The notes: generated by a model not told the origin, from the sequence alone. A stretch of DNA of 57,293 bases from Roseburia_C sp051879315 (GCA_051879315.1 JBJELW010000078.1:1-57293); one strand, 5' to 3'; counted from the stretch's first letter, positions 17,373 through 26,642 are shown. A program made the numbers and translations.

Positions 17373-18046
17373 ATATGAAAATTATTGCACACATACACAC
17401 AGACTTTCCGGAGAAGTTCGGAATTCCCAGACAGAGTAACCTCATCGAGGATCTGAAGGGAACCATCGTTTTTGAACCGGAGTATCGCAGCCCGGACGCA
17501 GTGAAAGGTCTGGAAGGATTTAACTATATCTGGCTTCTGTGGCAGTTTCAGGGGACCGGGCGCAGTCATTGGTCCGCCACTGTGACACCGCCCCGACTGG
17601 GCGGGAAAACACATGTGGGCGTGTTTGCCACCAGGTCTCCATTCCGTCCCAATCCCATAGGGCTGTCCTCGGTGAAGCTAGAAAGCATTGAGTACAGTGA
17701 GAAGGGACCGGTGCTCCATGTGGCCGGTGTGGATTTGCGGGATGGCACACCCATTTACGATATCAAGCCCTACCTTCCCTACGCCGACTGTCATCCTGAT
17801 GCCAGAGAGGGCTTTGCCCATGATGTGAAAGATTACGAGCTGCAGGTGGAGTTTCCGCAGGAACTTTTGGACATTTATCCGCCTGAGAAGCGTCAGGCAA
17901 TAGTGGAAGTGTTAAAGCAGGATCCACGGCCTTCCTATCACAATGATCCGGAGCGAAAATATGGAGTATCCTTTGCCGGATATGACGTGCATTTTACGGT
18001 GAATGGGAATGTCCTGACGGTTTTTGAAGTGGTTCCGTTAAACTAA
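17357..18046 (+). CDS. trmO: tRNA (N6-threonylcarbamoyladenosine-37-N6)-methyltransferase TrmO
   Basis: The 229-aa product matches the TrmO/YaeB/TsaA family, which methylates t6A37 in tRNA-Thr using SAM. It shows the family signatures IAHIHTDFPEKFGIPRQ, FNYIWLLWQF, the SAM-binding VFATRSPFRPNPIGLSSV, and DGTPIYDIKPYLPYAD. The start at 17357 is set by GGGAGG in the second copy of the duplicated start region; an in-frame Met at 17375 is a weaker alternative. It lies between secA and the uvrB group and appears to be a single gene. Confidence 0.93.
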   Translation: MNEVHDMKIIAHIHTDFPEKFGIPRQSNLIEDLKGTIVFEPEYRSPDAVKGLEGFNYIWLLWQFQGTGRSHWSATVTPPRLGGKTHVGVFATRSPFRPNPIGLSSVKLESIEYSEKGPVLHVAGVDLRDGTPIYDIKPYLPYADCHPDAREGFAHDVKDYELQVEFPQELLDIYPPEKRQAIVEVLKQDPRPSYHNDPERKYGVSFAGYDVHFTVNGNVLTVFEVVPLN

Positions 18047-18050
18047 AAAC

Positions 18051-18065
18051 AGAACAAACATTCGA
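18051..18065. promoter_or_regulatory. Candidate LexA (SOS) operator
   Basis: GAAC-N4-ATTC (18052-18063), followed by G, matches the Gram-positive LexA box CGAAC-N4-GTTCG at most half-site positions. It lies just upstream of the promoter of the transcript leading to uvrB and uvrA, genes known to be under LexA control in Bacillus. The site is read by eye, not scored. Confidence 0.5.
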
Positions 18066-18072
18066 AAAAAGC

Positions 18073-18101
18073 TGTACATTTAAAATTGGGTCTGATATAA
18101 T
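18073..18101 (+). promoter_or_regulatory. Promoter of the small-gene/uvrBA unit
   Basis: TATAAT (18096-18101) with an extended TG at 18093-18094 is a strong -10. The -35 (TGTACA, 18073-18078) is weak, with 17 nt between. The transcript would start about 20 nt before the ATG at 18127. Confidence 0.6.
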
Positions 18102-18126
18102 ATGCCTTAAGTGAGGGAGGGAATTA

Positions 18127-18402
18127 ATGATGAAAAATTATGCAATTCTTAGAAATGTAGATGAATATACGGTTTTTGAATTCAATGATCAAGTGATTCG
18201 TTTTGTGACTTCTTCCAAGCTGGAACGGTACACGAAAGTGGTGGAATGGGATCATGGATATTTGGTGGTAATGGCAAAATATAAGAATCTGGATGAAGTG
18301 GAAGAGTATATTGACCTGATTCCGATTCTTCAGAATTTATATTATGATACGGAGACTTTTTTAGAACCTATAAAGGAGGTGCGAATTGAATATGCAGCTT
18401 AA
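18127..18402 (+). CDS. Hypothetical protein, 91 aa
   Basis: I do not recognise this small protein. It is acidic and soluble with a mixed alpha/beta pattern: strands NYAILRN, YTVFEF and VIRFVTS, then a C-terminal helical part rich in Tyr and Glu. The start at 18127 follows GGGAGGG, with a second Met at 18130. It overlaps the next small gene by 17 bp. The pair has the size and coupling typical of toxin-antitoxin or similar two-component small modules, but no known family is evident. It lies at the head of the transcript that probably continues into uvrB. Confidence 0.65.
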   Translation: MMKNYAILRNVDEYTVFEFNDQVIRFVTSSKLERYTKVVEWDHGYLVVMAKYKNLDEVEEYIDLIPILQNLYYDTETFLEPIKEVRIEYAA

Positions 18403-18592
18403 CATTAAGGAAATTGCTGACGGGGCTGATATGATTATTAATGGATACGCATTTACAAAGGATAGTGAAAAGGTGCGGGTACTCAATCAACGAGAGGTTA
18501 GAAAAATAAGGGCATTCATAAAAACGCATTATAGAGAGATGTATTTAAAATGGTTGGAAATCGAAGATACTGGTTTTTATGGAGATAAATAA
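18386..18592 (+). CDS. Hypothetical protein, 68 aa, coupled to the preceding gene
   Basis: The small protein has a short N-terminal segment (IKEIADGADMIINGYAF) and a basic, helical C-terminal half (VRKIRAFIKTHYREMYLKWLE). The AAGGAGGT site at 18373-18380 is best spaced for the TTG at 18386; an ATG at 18392 is the alternative and would shorten it by two residues. It overlaps the previous gene by 17 bp and ends 35 bp before uvrB. No family was recognised. The basic helix could bind nucleic acid, but that is a guess. Confidence 0.6.
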   Translation: MNMQLNIKEIADGADMIINGYAFTKDSEKVRVLNQREVRKIRAFIKTHYREMYLKWLEIEDTGFYGDK

Positions 18593-18627
18593 CCCGACAG
18601 GGGGGACTGATTGAAAAGGAGACAATC

Positions 18628-20610
18628 ATGGATAAATTCATATTACACTCTGACTACGCCCCCACCGGCGACCAGCCTCAGGCCATTGAAGCACTGGTCA
18701 AAGGCTTCAAGGAAGGAAACCAGTTTCAGACCTTGCTGGGGGTCACCGGCTCAGGTAAGACCTTTACCATGGCCAATGTCATTGCACAATTAAATAAGCC
18801 AACCCTGATCATCTCCCATAATAAAACCCTGGCCGCTCAGCTTTACGGTGAATTCAAGGAGTTTTTTCCGGAAAATGCGGTAGAATATTTTGTGAGCTAT
18901 TATGATTATTATCAGCCCGAGGCTTATGTGCCCTCCACGGACACTTACATTGCCAAGGATTCCGCGGTGAATGACGAGATCGATAAGCTGCGTCTCTCTG
19001 CCACAGCGGCGTTGGCAGAGCGGCGGGATGTGATCGTGGTGGCCAGTGTGTCCTGCATATACGGACTGGGCAGTCCGGATGATTTCATGGATATGATGCT
19101 TTCCCTGCGCCCCGGCATGGAACGTGACCGGGATGAGGTGATCAAGGCTCTCATCGACATGCAGTACACCAGAAATGAAATGGACTTTAAGCGAGGCACC
19201 TTTCGGGTGCACGGAGATGTGCTGGAGATTATTCCCGCAGACCGGGGCGAGACTGCGGTGCGGGTAGAATTTTTCGGAGACGAGATCGACCGGATTACAG
19301 AGATTGACGTGCTTACCGGAGAGATCAAGTGTGAGCTGAAGCACATCAGTATTTTCCCAGCCTCCCACTATGTGGTGGCAAAGGAAAAGATTTTGCATGC
19401 CTGTGAGACCATTGAGGAAGAGCTGAACGAGAGGGTTCGTTATTTCAAGAGCGAGGATAAGCTGTTGGAGGCACAGCGGATTGCTGAGCGGACCAACTTT
19501 GACATTGAGATGTTAAAGGAAACCGGCTTTTGCAGCGGCATCGAGAATTATTCCAGACACCTGTCCGGGCAGCCGGCGGGAGCCAGGCCACTGACTCTCA
19601 TCGACTATTTTCCGGATGATTTTATCATCATGGTGGACGAGTCCCACATCACCATTCCCCAGATCCGGGGGATGTATGCGGGGGATCGTTCCCGAAAAAC
19701 CACCCTGGTGGACTACGGGTTCCGTCTGCCTTCGGCTTTGGATAACCGTCCCATGAACTTTGAGGAGTTTGAGGCACAGATCAACCAGATGCTGTTTGTT
19801 TCCGCCACACCAAATGACTATGAGCGGGAGCATGAGCTGCTGCAGGTGGAGCAGATCATCCGTCCCACCGGCCTTTTGGATCCCAAGGTGGATGTACGCC
19901 CGGTGGAGGGACAGATCGATGATCTGGTGGGCGAGGTGAATAAGGAGACTGCAAATGGCCACAAGGTGCTAATCACCACTCTCACCAAGAAAATGGCGGA
20001 GGATCTCACGTCCTATATGCAGGAACTGGGAATCCGTGTGAAGTATCTTCATTCCGATATTGATACTCTGGAACGGGCGGAGATCATCCGGGATCTGCGA
20101 CTGGATGTGTTTGACGTGCTGGTGGGAATCAATCTGCTCCGGGAGGGACTGGACATTCCGGAGATTACGCTGGTAGCCATTCTGGATGCGGATAAGGAGG
20201 GCTTCCTTCGTTCCGAGACTTCCCTGATCCAGACCATTGGCCGTGCGGCCCGGAACAGTGAAGGGCACGTGATCATGTATGCGGATACTATGACCGGATC
20301 CATGAAGGCAGCCATAGAGGAGACAGAGCGACGCCGCAGCATTCAGCAGAAATACAACGAGGAACACGGCATCACTCCCACCACCATTCAGAAATCTGTC
20401 CGGGAACTGATCAGCATCTCCAAAAAAGTGGCTCAGAGTGAGCTGAGCTTTAAGAAGGATCCGGAGTCCATGAGCAGGAAAGAATTAGAAAAACTGGTGG
20501 CAGATATTCAGAAGAAGATGCAGAAGGCGGCGACGGAGCTGAACTTTGAGGCGGCAGCTGAGTACCGGGACAAGATGATCGAACTGAAGAATATGTTACG
20601 TGATTTGTAA
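18628..20610 (+). CDS. uvrB: Excinuclease ABC subunit B
   Basis: UvrB is the damage-verifying helicase of nucleotide excision repair. The 660 aa include Walker A GVTGSGKT (about residues 38-45), the beta-hairpin region rich in Tyr (YYDYYQPEAYVP) that inserts into DNA, helicase motifs such as MVDESH and QTIGRAARN, and a C-terminal UVR domain (LNFEAAAEYRDKMIELK) that docks UvrC. The start at 18628 has AAGGAG. It is followed 38 bp later by uvrA; both are probably controlled by the LexA box near 18051. Confidence 0.98.
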   Translation: MDKFILHSDYAPTGDQPQAIEALVKGFKEGNQFQTLLGVTGSGKTFTMANVIAQLNKPTLIISHNKTLAAQLYGEFKEFFPENAVEYFVSYYDYYQPEAYVPSTDTYIAKDSAVNDEIDKLRLSATAALAERRDVIVVASVSCIYGLGSPDDFMDMMLSLRPGMERDRDEVIKALIDMQYTRNEMDFKRGTFRVHGDVLEIIPADRGETAVRVEFFGDEIDRITEIDVLTGEIKCELKHISIFPASHYVVAKEKILHACETIEEELNERVRYFKSEDKLLEAQRIAERTNFDIEMLKETGFCSGIENYSRHLSGQPAGARPLTLIDYFPDDFIIMVDESHITIPQIRGMYAGDRSRKTTLVDYGFRLPSALDNRPMNFEEFEAQINQMLFVSATPNDYEREHELLQVEQIIRPTGLLDPKVDVRPVEGQIDDLVGEVNKETANGHKVLITTLTKKMAEDLTSYMQELGIRVKYLHSDIDTLERAEIIRDLRLDVFDVLVGINLLREGLDIPEITLVAILDADKEGFLRSETSLIQTIGRAARNSEGHVIMYADTMTGSMKAAIEETERRRSIQQKYNEEHGITPTTIQKSVRELISISKKVAQSELSFKKDPESMSRKELEKLVADIQKKMQKAATELNFEAAAEYRDKMIELKNMLRDL

Positions 20611-20648
20611 GTATAATGCGTGATTTATAAGATAAGGTAGGTAGCATT

Positions 20649-23516
20649 GTGGCAGAAGAGAAAAAAAATATTCAGAACAGGTCGGAGCGGGACCGAAAAT
20701 ATATTAAAATACGTGGAGCAAGTGAACACAATCTGAAAAATATAGATATCGATATACCCAGGGATGAGTTTGTGGTATTGACCGGACTCAGCGGATCCGG
20801 AAAATCCTCCCTGGCATTTGACACCATCTATGCAGAAGGACAGCGCCGATATATGGAGAGTCTGTCCTCCTATGCCAGACAGTTTTTGGGTCAGATGGAG
20901 AAACCCAATGTAGAGAAAATAGAGGGGTTGTCCCCGGCCATTTCCATAGACCAGAAATCCACCAACCGAAATCCCCGTTCTACCGTGGGAACCGTGACGG
21001 AGATCTACGACTATTTCCGTCTGCTTTATGCAAGAATCGGAATCCCCCATTGCCCCAACTGTGGCAAGGAAATCAAGAAGCAGAGCGTGGATCAGATGGT
21101 GGACCATGTTTTGGGCCTTCCGGAGAAGACGAAGATTCAGGTGCTGGCACCGGTGGTAAGAGGACGAAAGGGTGAACATCAGAAGCTTTTTGCACAGGCC
21201 AAGCGCAGTGGGTATGTCAGGGTGCAGGTGGACGGCAGCGTGTACGACCTGAGCGAAGATATCAAGCTGGAAAAAAATAAAAAACACAATATTGAAATCG
21301 TAGTGGACCGTCTGGTGGTGAAACCAGGCATAGAACGCAGGCTGACGGACTCTCTGGAAAATGCCCTGGAACTGGGGGAAGGTCTCGCCATTGTGGATGT
21401 GATCGGCGGGGAGCCCATTCAGTTTTCCCAGAGCTTTGCCTGCCCGGACTGCGGCATCAGCGTGGAGGAGATCGAGCCCCGCAGCTTTTCCTTCAATAAT
21501 CCCTTCGGCGCCTGCCCGGAATGTTTTGGTCTGGGATATAAGATGGAGTTTGACGAGGATTTGATGATTCCGGATAAGCGGCTGGCTATATCTGAGGGGG
21601 CCATTCAGGTAATGGGCTGGCAGTCCTGCACCGACCCGAAAAGTTTCACCTACGCCACACTCAAAGCTCTGTCTGCAGAGTTTGATTTTTCTCTGGATAC
21701 ACCATACCGGGAACTGCCGGAGGAAATACGGAAAATGCTGATTTATGGCACGGACCGAACGGTCAGTGTGCATTATAAGGGACAGCGGGGGGAGGGAGAT
21801 TACGCCATCACCTTCGAGGGTCTGATCCGTAATGTGGAGCGCCGTTACCGGGAAACCAGTTCGGAAGTCTCTAAGCAGCAGTTTGAAGAATTCATGCGCA
21901 TCACTCCCTGTAAATGCTGTGGAGGGCAGAGACTTAAGAAAAGCTCTCTGGCGGTGACTGTCTGTGACAAGAACATCTACGAGCTTACCTCCACTTCCGT
22001 GAAACATTTGTCCGAGTTTCTGGAAAATATGGAGTTGACCAGACAGCAGCATCTTATCGGCGATCAGATCCTAAAGGAAATCCGCGCCAGAGTGAAGTTT
22101 TTGATGGATGTGGGACTGGAATATCTGTCTCTTGCCCGGGCCACCGGCACACTGTCCGGCGGCGAGGCCCAGCGAATCCGTCTGGCCACCCAGATCGGAT
22201 CCGGTCTGGTAGGAGTGGCTTACATTTTGGATGAGCCCAGTATCGGACTGCACCAGCGGGATAATGATAAGCTGCTGGCCTCCCTGAAAGGATTGAAGGA
22301 TCTGGGAAACAGTCTCATTGTGGTGGAACATGACGAGGACACCATGCGGGCAGCGGACTTTATTGTGGATATCGGCCCCGCCGCAGGGGAACACGGTGGA
22401 GAAGTGGTTGCCACCGGTACGGCAGAGGAGATTATGAAGAATCCCAACTCCCTCACCGGTGCCTATTTAAGTGGAAGGATGAAGATCCCTGTGCCGGAAG
22501 AGCGGAGACAGCCCAGTGGTTACATTATCATCAAAGGCGCCCGGGAGAATAACCTGAAAAATATTGATGTAAAGATTCCGTTGGGCGTAATGACCTGTAT
22601 CACAGGTGTATCCGGGTCCGGAAAAAGTTCCCTGACCAATGAAATCTTATACAAGCGTCTGGCCAGAGATTTAAACCGCGCCCGCTGTATTCCGGGCAAG
22701 CACGATGACATTCTGGGACTGGAGCAGTTAGATAAAGTCATCGATATCGATCAGTCACCTATTGGCCGCACGCCCCGGTCCAATCCTGCCACCTACACCG
22801 GCGTGTTTGACATGATCCGGGATTTGTTTGCGTCCACGGCGGATGCCAAGGCCAGAGGTTACAGCAAGGGACGGTTCAGCTTCAATGTAAAGGGCGGTCG
22901 CTGCGAGGCATGTTCCGGTGATGGAATCTTAAAGATTGAGATGCATTTCCTGCCGGATGTGTATGTGCCCTGCGAAGTTTGTCAGGGAAAACGTTATAAT
23001 CGTGAGACTTTGGAGGTAAAATATAAAGGGAAGAGCATCTATGATGTGTTGAATATGACGGTGGAGGAAGCACTGGAATTTTTTGAAAATGTGCCCACCA
23101 TCCGTCGAAAAATTCAGACTCTGTATGATGTGGGATTATCCTACATCCGGCTGGGACAGCCCTCCACGGAACTGTCCGGCGGCGAGGCCCAGCGTATCAA
23201 GCTGGCCACGGAGCTGAGCCGCAAGAGCACCGGAAAGACCATCTACATTTTGGATGAGCCCACCACCGGGCTTCATTTCGCAGACGTGCATAAGCTCATT
23301 GAGATCCTGCGCCGCCTGTCCGAAGGCGGGAATACCGTGGTGGTGATTGAACATAATCTCGATGTGATCAAAACAGCAGATTATATCATCGATATGGGGC
23401 CGGAAGGCGGAGATGGCGGTGGAACCGTTGTAGCAACCGGCACCCCGGAGGAAATCTGTAAAGTCCCCGAGTCCTACACCGGTATCTATTTAAAGAAATA
23501 TTTACAGAATATGTAA
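20649..23516 (+). CDS. uvrA: Excinuclease ABC subunit A
   Basis: UvrA is the ATPase that first detects helix-distorting lesions and loads UvrB. The 955 aa contain two ABC ATPase halves: Walker A GLSGSGKSS and GVSGSGKSS, and signatures LSGGEAQRI in both. Zinc-binding cysteine sets are CPNCGKE, CPDCG/CPEC and CEAC/CEVC. The start is GTG at 20649 with an AAGGTAGG-type site. It follows uvrB in the usual Firmicute order and is followed by the long palindromic repeat. Confidence 0.98.
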   Translation: MAEEKKNIQNRSERDRKYIKIRGASEHNLKNIDIDIPRDEFVVLTGLSGSGKSSLAFDTIYAEGQRRYMESLSSYARQFLGQMEKPNVEKIEGLSPAISIDQKSTNRNPRSTVGTVTEIYDYFRLLYARIGIPHCPNCGKEIKKQSVDQMVDHVLGLPEKTKIQVLAPVVRGRKGEHQKLFAQAKRSGYVRVQVDGSVYDLSEDIKLEKNKKHNIEIVVDRLVVKPGIERRLTDSLENALELGEGLAIVDVIGGEPIQFSQSFACPDCGISVEEIEPRSFSFNNPFGACPECFGLGYKMEFDEDLMIPDKRLAISEGAIQVMGWQSCTDPKSFTYATLKALSAEFDFSLDTPYRELPEEIRKMLIYGTDRTVSVHYKGQRGEGDYAITFEGLIRNVERRYRETSSEVSKQQFEEFMRITPCKCCGGQRLKKSSLAVTVCDKNIYELTSTSVKHLSEFLENMELTRQQHLIGDQILKEIRARVKFLMDVGLEYLSLARATGTLSGGEAQRIRLATQIGSGLVGVAYILDEPSIGLHQRDNDKLLASLKGLKDLGNSLIVVEHDEDTMRAADFIVDIGPAAGEHGGEVVATGTAEEIMKNPNSLTGAYLSGRMKIPVPEERRQPSGYIIIKGARENNLKNIDVKIPLGVMTCITGVSGSGKSSLTNEILYKRLARDLNRARCIPGKHDDILGLEQLDKVIDIDQSPIGRTPRSNPATYTGVFDMIRDLFASTADAKARGYSKGRFSFNVKGGRCEACSGDGILKIEMHFLPDVYVPCEVCQGKRYNRETLEVKYKGKSIYDVLNMTVEEALEFFENVPTIRRKIQTLYDVGLSYIRLGQPSTELSGGEAQRIKLATELSRKSTGKTIYILDEPTTGLHFADVHKLIEILRRLSEGGNTVVVIEHNLDVIKTADYIIDMGPEGGDGGGTVVATGTPEEICKVPESYTGIYLKKYLQNM

Positions 23517-23546
23517 TTAGGAGTCTTTTATTTATCCTATTTCTAG

Positions 23547-23677
23547 AAACGAATTTGCTGCTCCTGTTGCAGACCGTAGAGGAACGTCGGTACTTAATGA
23601 GTGCTTTGCACGAATTTAGTACCGCTACGTTCCGGCAAGAGCGAGAGCGTGTCTGCAACGGAGCAGCAAATTCGTTT
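23547..23677. repeat. 131-bp palindromic intergenic repeat, copy 1
   Basis: A 28-nt left arm (23547-23574) and a 27-nt right arm (23651-23677) are perfect complements except for one bulged T. Inside, GGAACGT and GGTACT face their complements, and GTGC-TTT-GCAC closes the top. A side hairpin, GCGAGAGC (23641-23648), would carry a GAGA (GNRA-type) loop in RNA. A second copy of this element, inverted, lies at 41927-42070. It starts 30 bp after uvrA. The rest of 23517-23893 holds the mbl promoter and no gene. Confidence 0.85.
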
Positions 23678-23733
23678 GTGCAACATAGAAAACACACAAT
23701 TAGTTAAAAATTTCTGAAAAATAAAAATTTTAT

Positions 23734-23761
23734 TTGAAAAATGCCCGTTATTGTATATAAT
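23734..23761 (+). promoter_or_regulatory. Probable promoter of mbl
   Basis: TTGAAA (23734-23739) and TATAAT (23756-23761) are separated by 16 nt. The leader to the ATG at 23894 is about 125 nt and contains GGGCATTTT (23831-23839), complementary to AAAATGCCC (23738-23746) near the promoter. Confidence 0.65.
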
Positions 23762-23893
23762 GATACTGTATATCAAACAATATGATTAACTGCGTATTTC
23801 TGCCCAAGTGCAGACACAGTAGATAGATAAGGGCATTTTCCATGGCGGAGGATGCAGGGATATGATTTTTGTTCATTCAGAAAGGGGATTATC

Positions 23894-24889
23894 ATGGTAG
23901 GTTCAGATATCGGAATCGATTTGGGTACAGCAAGTATTTTAGTATATATTAAAGGAAAGGGCGTTGTTTTGAAGGAGCCGTCAGTGGTTGCCTTCGACAG
24001 AGACACCAATAAGATTAAGGCCATCGGCGAGGAGGCCCGCCTGATGCTGGGTAGAACCCCCGGCAATATCGTGGCAGTCCGTCCTCTGCGTCAGGGCGTG
24101 ATTTCAGATTATACCGTAACAGAGAAGATGATCAAGTACTTCATTCAGAAGGCACTGGGCAAAAAGGGATTCCGCAAACCCCGTATCAGCGTATGTATCC
24201 CCAGTGGAGCCACTGAGGTAGAGAAAAAGGCCGTGGAGGATGCTACTTACAATGCAGGAGCCAGAGAGGTGGCCATCATTGAGGAGCCCATCGCCGCAGC
24301 TATCGGCGCAGGTATCGATATTGCCAGACCATGTGGAAATATGATCGTGGACATCGGAGGCGGTACCGCAGATATCGCAGTAATTTCCCTGGGCGGATCT
24401 GTAGTAAGCACTTCTATCAAAATTGCCGGTGATGACTTCGATGAAGCCATCGTCCGTTACATGAGAAAAAAACATAATCTTCTGATTGGCGAGAGAACCG
24501 CAGAGGATATTAAGATTAAGATTGGGACCTGTTTTCCGCTGGCTGAGCCGGAGACAATGGATGTAAGAGGCCGAAATCTGGTAACCGGTCTGCCGAAGAC
24601 TGTAACCGTTTCCTCTGAGGAGACCGAGGAGGCACTGCGGGAGGCTACCCTTCAGATCGTTGAGGCCGTACACAGCGTGTTAGAGAAGACTCCGCCGGAG
24701 CTGGCAGCAGACGTGGCAGACAGAGGAATCGTTCTTACCGGAGGCGGTGCACTGCTCCGCGGACTGGAGGAACTCATCGAGGATAAGACCGGCATCAATA
24801 CCATGACAGCGGACGAGCCTATGACCTGTGTGGCCATCGGAACCGGTAAATTCGTAGAATTTCTTGCAGGAAAGAGAGACGAGAACTAA
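23894..24889 (+). CDS. mbl: MreB-family actin homologue, Mbl type
   Basis: The 331-aa protein is a bacterial actin that guides elongation of the side wall. It has the phosphate-binding loops GIDLGTAS and DIGGGTADIAVISLGG and the C-terminal TGGGALLRGLEE of the MreB family. The start at 23894 follows AAAGGGGA; a longer in-frame start at 23852 is not supported. It is not followed by mreC/mreD but by two flagellar rod genes, the same order as mbl-flhO-flhP in Bacillus subtilis, which favours the Mbl name. Confidence 0.93.
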   Translation: MVGSDIGIDLGTASILVYIKGKGVVLKEPSVVAFDRDTNKIKAIGEEARLMLGRTPGNIVAVRPLRQGVISDYTVTEKMIKYFIQKALGKKGFRKPRISVCIPSGATEVEKKAVEDATYNAGAREVAIIEEPIAAAIGAGIDIARPCGNMIVDIGGGTADIAVISLGGSVVSTSIKIAGDDFDEAIVRYMRKKHNLLIGERTAEDIKIKIGTCFPLAEPETMDVRGRNLVTGLPKTVTVSSEETEEALREATLQIVEAVHSVLEKTPPELAADVADRGIVLTGGGALLRGLEELIEDKTGINTMTADEPMTCVAIGTGKFVEFLAGKRDEN

Positions 24890-24950
24890 AGCCTGAGGGC
24901 CGGTGCTCCGATATATATGACAGAGATATTTTGACAGAGAGGCGACGCCC

Positions 24951-25751
24951 ATGGTAAAAGGATTATATACCGCATATACCGGAATGATGAATGAGCAGAA
25001 TCGTATGGATATCATGACCAACAATCTTGCCAATGCATCCACCACCGGTTACAAAAAAGAAGGCACTACCAGCCAAGCGTTTTCAGACCAGCTGGCCATC
25101 AAAATCAAGGACACCTCCACGGTGCAGAAAACCACCGGATTGGGGAATATCAGTCTGGGAGTAAAAATCGGAGAGGTTTACACCGATTTTACCCAGGGCA
25201 GTTTTGAGGTCACGGATGGCAACACTGATTTCGCGTTGGACGGGCAGGGCTTTTTTGCTATTGCCTTTACGAATAAGGCCGGTGACACCAGCATGATGCT
25301 GACCAGAGACGGAGACTTTACTCTGACCAAGGAAGGCTATCTGGTGACCAAGGACGGAGATTATGTGATGAATCAGCAGGGCGCACTGTCCGGAGATACA
25401 GGGGCAGCAAGCTATATCCAGATCGATCCCAGTCAGGAATTTTCCGTATTATCAGACGGAACCATCATGCAGAATGGCGAAACGGTGGGACAGATCGGGG
25501 TAGTGGATGTGGCTGACTACGATTACATCGCCAAATATGGAGAGAACCTGTATTACCTGGTGGACGGCGGGGAAGTGACGGCATCCGATGCCAGAGTGGA
25601 ACAGGGAGCCTTAGAGGCATCCAATGTGAATATTGTGGATGAAATGGTGAATATGATTACCATTACCAGAGCTTACGAGTCAAACCAGAAACTGATCCAG
25701 ACCATAGATACCATGCTGGAAAAAGCGGCGAACAACGTTGGTAAAGTCTAA
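24951..25751 (+). CDS. flhO: Flagellar basal-body rod protein, FlhO/FlgF type
   Basis: This 266-aa protein belongs to the flagellar rod/hook family. It has an N-terminal coiled segment with the signature MTNNLANASTTGYKK, a central beta-domain (YLVTKDGDYVMNQQG), and the C-terminal helix QGALEASNVNIVDEMVNMI...RAYESNQKLIQTID needed for polymerisation. It should be exported through the flagellar secretion apparatus and form part of the distal rod. It is 61 bp downstream of mbl and paired with the next gene, as in Bacillus. Confidence 0.9.
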   Translation: MVKGLYTAYTGMMNEQNRMDIMTNNLANASTTGYKKEGTTSQAFSDQLAIKIKDTSTVQKTTGLGNISLGVKIGEVYTDFTQGSFEVTDGNTDFALDGQGFFAIAFTNKAGDTSMMLTRDGDFTLTKEGYLVTKDGDYVMNQQGALSGDTGAASYIQIDPSQEFSVLSDGTIMQNGETVGQIGVVDVADYDYIAKYGENLYYLVDGGEVTASDARVEQGALEASNVNIVDEMVNMITITRAYESNQKLIQTIDTMLEKAANNVGKV

Positions 25752-25783
25752 TATTTATTTTGGTTTTCTATGTAGTATTGTTT

Positions 25784-25799
25784 CGAACAAATTTGTTCG
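25784..25799. promoter_or_regulatory. 16-bp perfect palindrome before flhP
   Basis: CGAACAAATTTGTTCG lies 28 nt upstream of the flhP start. It resembles two LexA half-sites, but the spacer is 6 nt rather than 4, so it is not a standard SOS box. It could be an operator or a small RNA stem. Confidence 0.4.
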
Positions 25800-25826
25800 C
25801 AGAGATATTCAAAAAGGAGAAAAAAT

Positions 25827-26642
25827 ATGATGAGAGCCTTGTGGTCTGCGGCATCCGGAATGAGAGCACAGCAGACAAATGTAGATACAATATCCAATAA
25901 TATTGCCAATGTAAATACGGTTGGTTACAAGACAGAGCGGACCGAGTTCAAGTCACTGCTCTATCAGACGTTACAGACAAAGACAACTTCCGCCAATGGG
26001 GAAAATAAGCCGGTTTCCGCTCAGGTCGGACTGGGCACCCGGGTTGCGGCTATCACATCCAGCTTTACCAATGGAGAACTGATCGCCAACGAGAGCGATA
26101 CAGCCTTTGCTCTGGAGGGGGATGGATTCTTTTCCGTGCGCGGGGATGATGGCAATACATATTATACCAGAAACGGCGAGTTTAACTGGAGCGTGGGTGT
26201 AAACGGAACCACCCTCTGCAACAACGCCGGCTATCCGGTGTTAGATACCAACGGAAATGAGATTATCATTCCCAACGACGTGACCGTAAGCAATATTACC
26301 GTGTCCGGTGACGGACATTTTTACTATCAGGATGAGGAAGGAAATACGGTGGACATGGAGGCACAGCTGGGTGTGTATCAGTTTAACAACCCGGCCGGTC
26401 TGGAGAAAACCTCCGGCAGTCTGTATGCAGTAACCGATGCCTCCGGACAGCCCATGAATGAGGAAACCACAGCAGGCCTGACCCGCAGCAAGGTATGTCA
26501 GGGATATCTGGAGTCCTCCAATGTGCAGGTGGCGGATGAGATGGTGAATCTGATCATCGCACAGCGGGCCTATGAACTGAATTCCAAAGCCATTCAGGCG
26601 GCAGACGATATGCTGAGCCAGGCTAATCAGCTGAGAAGATAG
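25827..26642 (+). CDS. flhP: Flagellar basal-body rod protein, FlhP/FlgG type
   Basis: The 271-aa paralogue of the previous gene carries the N-terminal signature MRALWSAASGMRAQQTNVD followed by SNNIANVNTVGYKTER, and a C-terminal QGYLESSNVQVADEMVNLI...RAYELNSKAIQAADDML. These features are typical of FlgG-like distal rod proteins. The start at 25827 follows AAAAAGGAG (two adjacent Met codons, either possible). It is exported by the flagellar apparatus. The FlgJ-like gene follows 100 bp later, behind a double-stem hairpin element. Confidence 0.9.
   Translation: MMRALWSAASGMRAQQTNVDTISNNIANVNTVGYKTERTEFKSLLYQTLQTKTTSANGENKPVSAQVGLGTRVAAITSSFTNGELIANESDTAFALEGDGFFSVRGDDGNTYYTRNGEFNWSVGVNGTTLCNNAGYPVLDTNGNEIIIPNDVTVSNITVSGDGHFYYQDEEGNTVDMEAQLGVYQFNNPAGLEKTSGSLYAVTDASGQPMNEETTAGLTRSKVCQGYLESSNVQVADEMVNLIIAQRAYELNSKAIQAADDMLSQANQLRR

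Noticed and set aside
20625..22052. 475-aa open frame on the minus strand inside uvrA
   Set aside because: It is antisense to a complete, well-supported uvrA and shows no domain. It is a shadow of the coding strand's codon bias.
25784..25799. Palindrome considered as a LexA box
   Set aside because: The spacer between GAAC and GTTC is 6 nt, whereas the Gram-positive LexA box has 4, and the neighbouring genes are flagellar.
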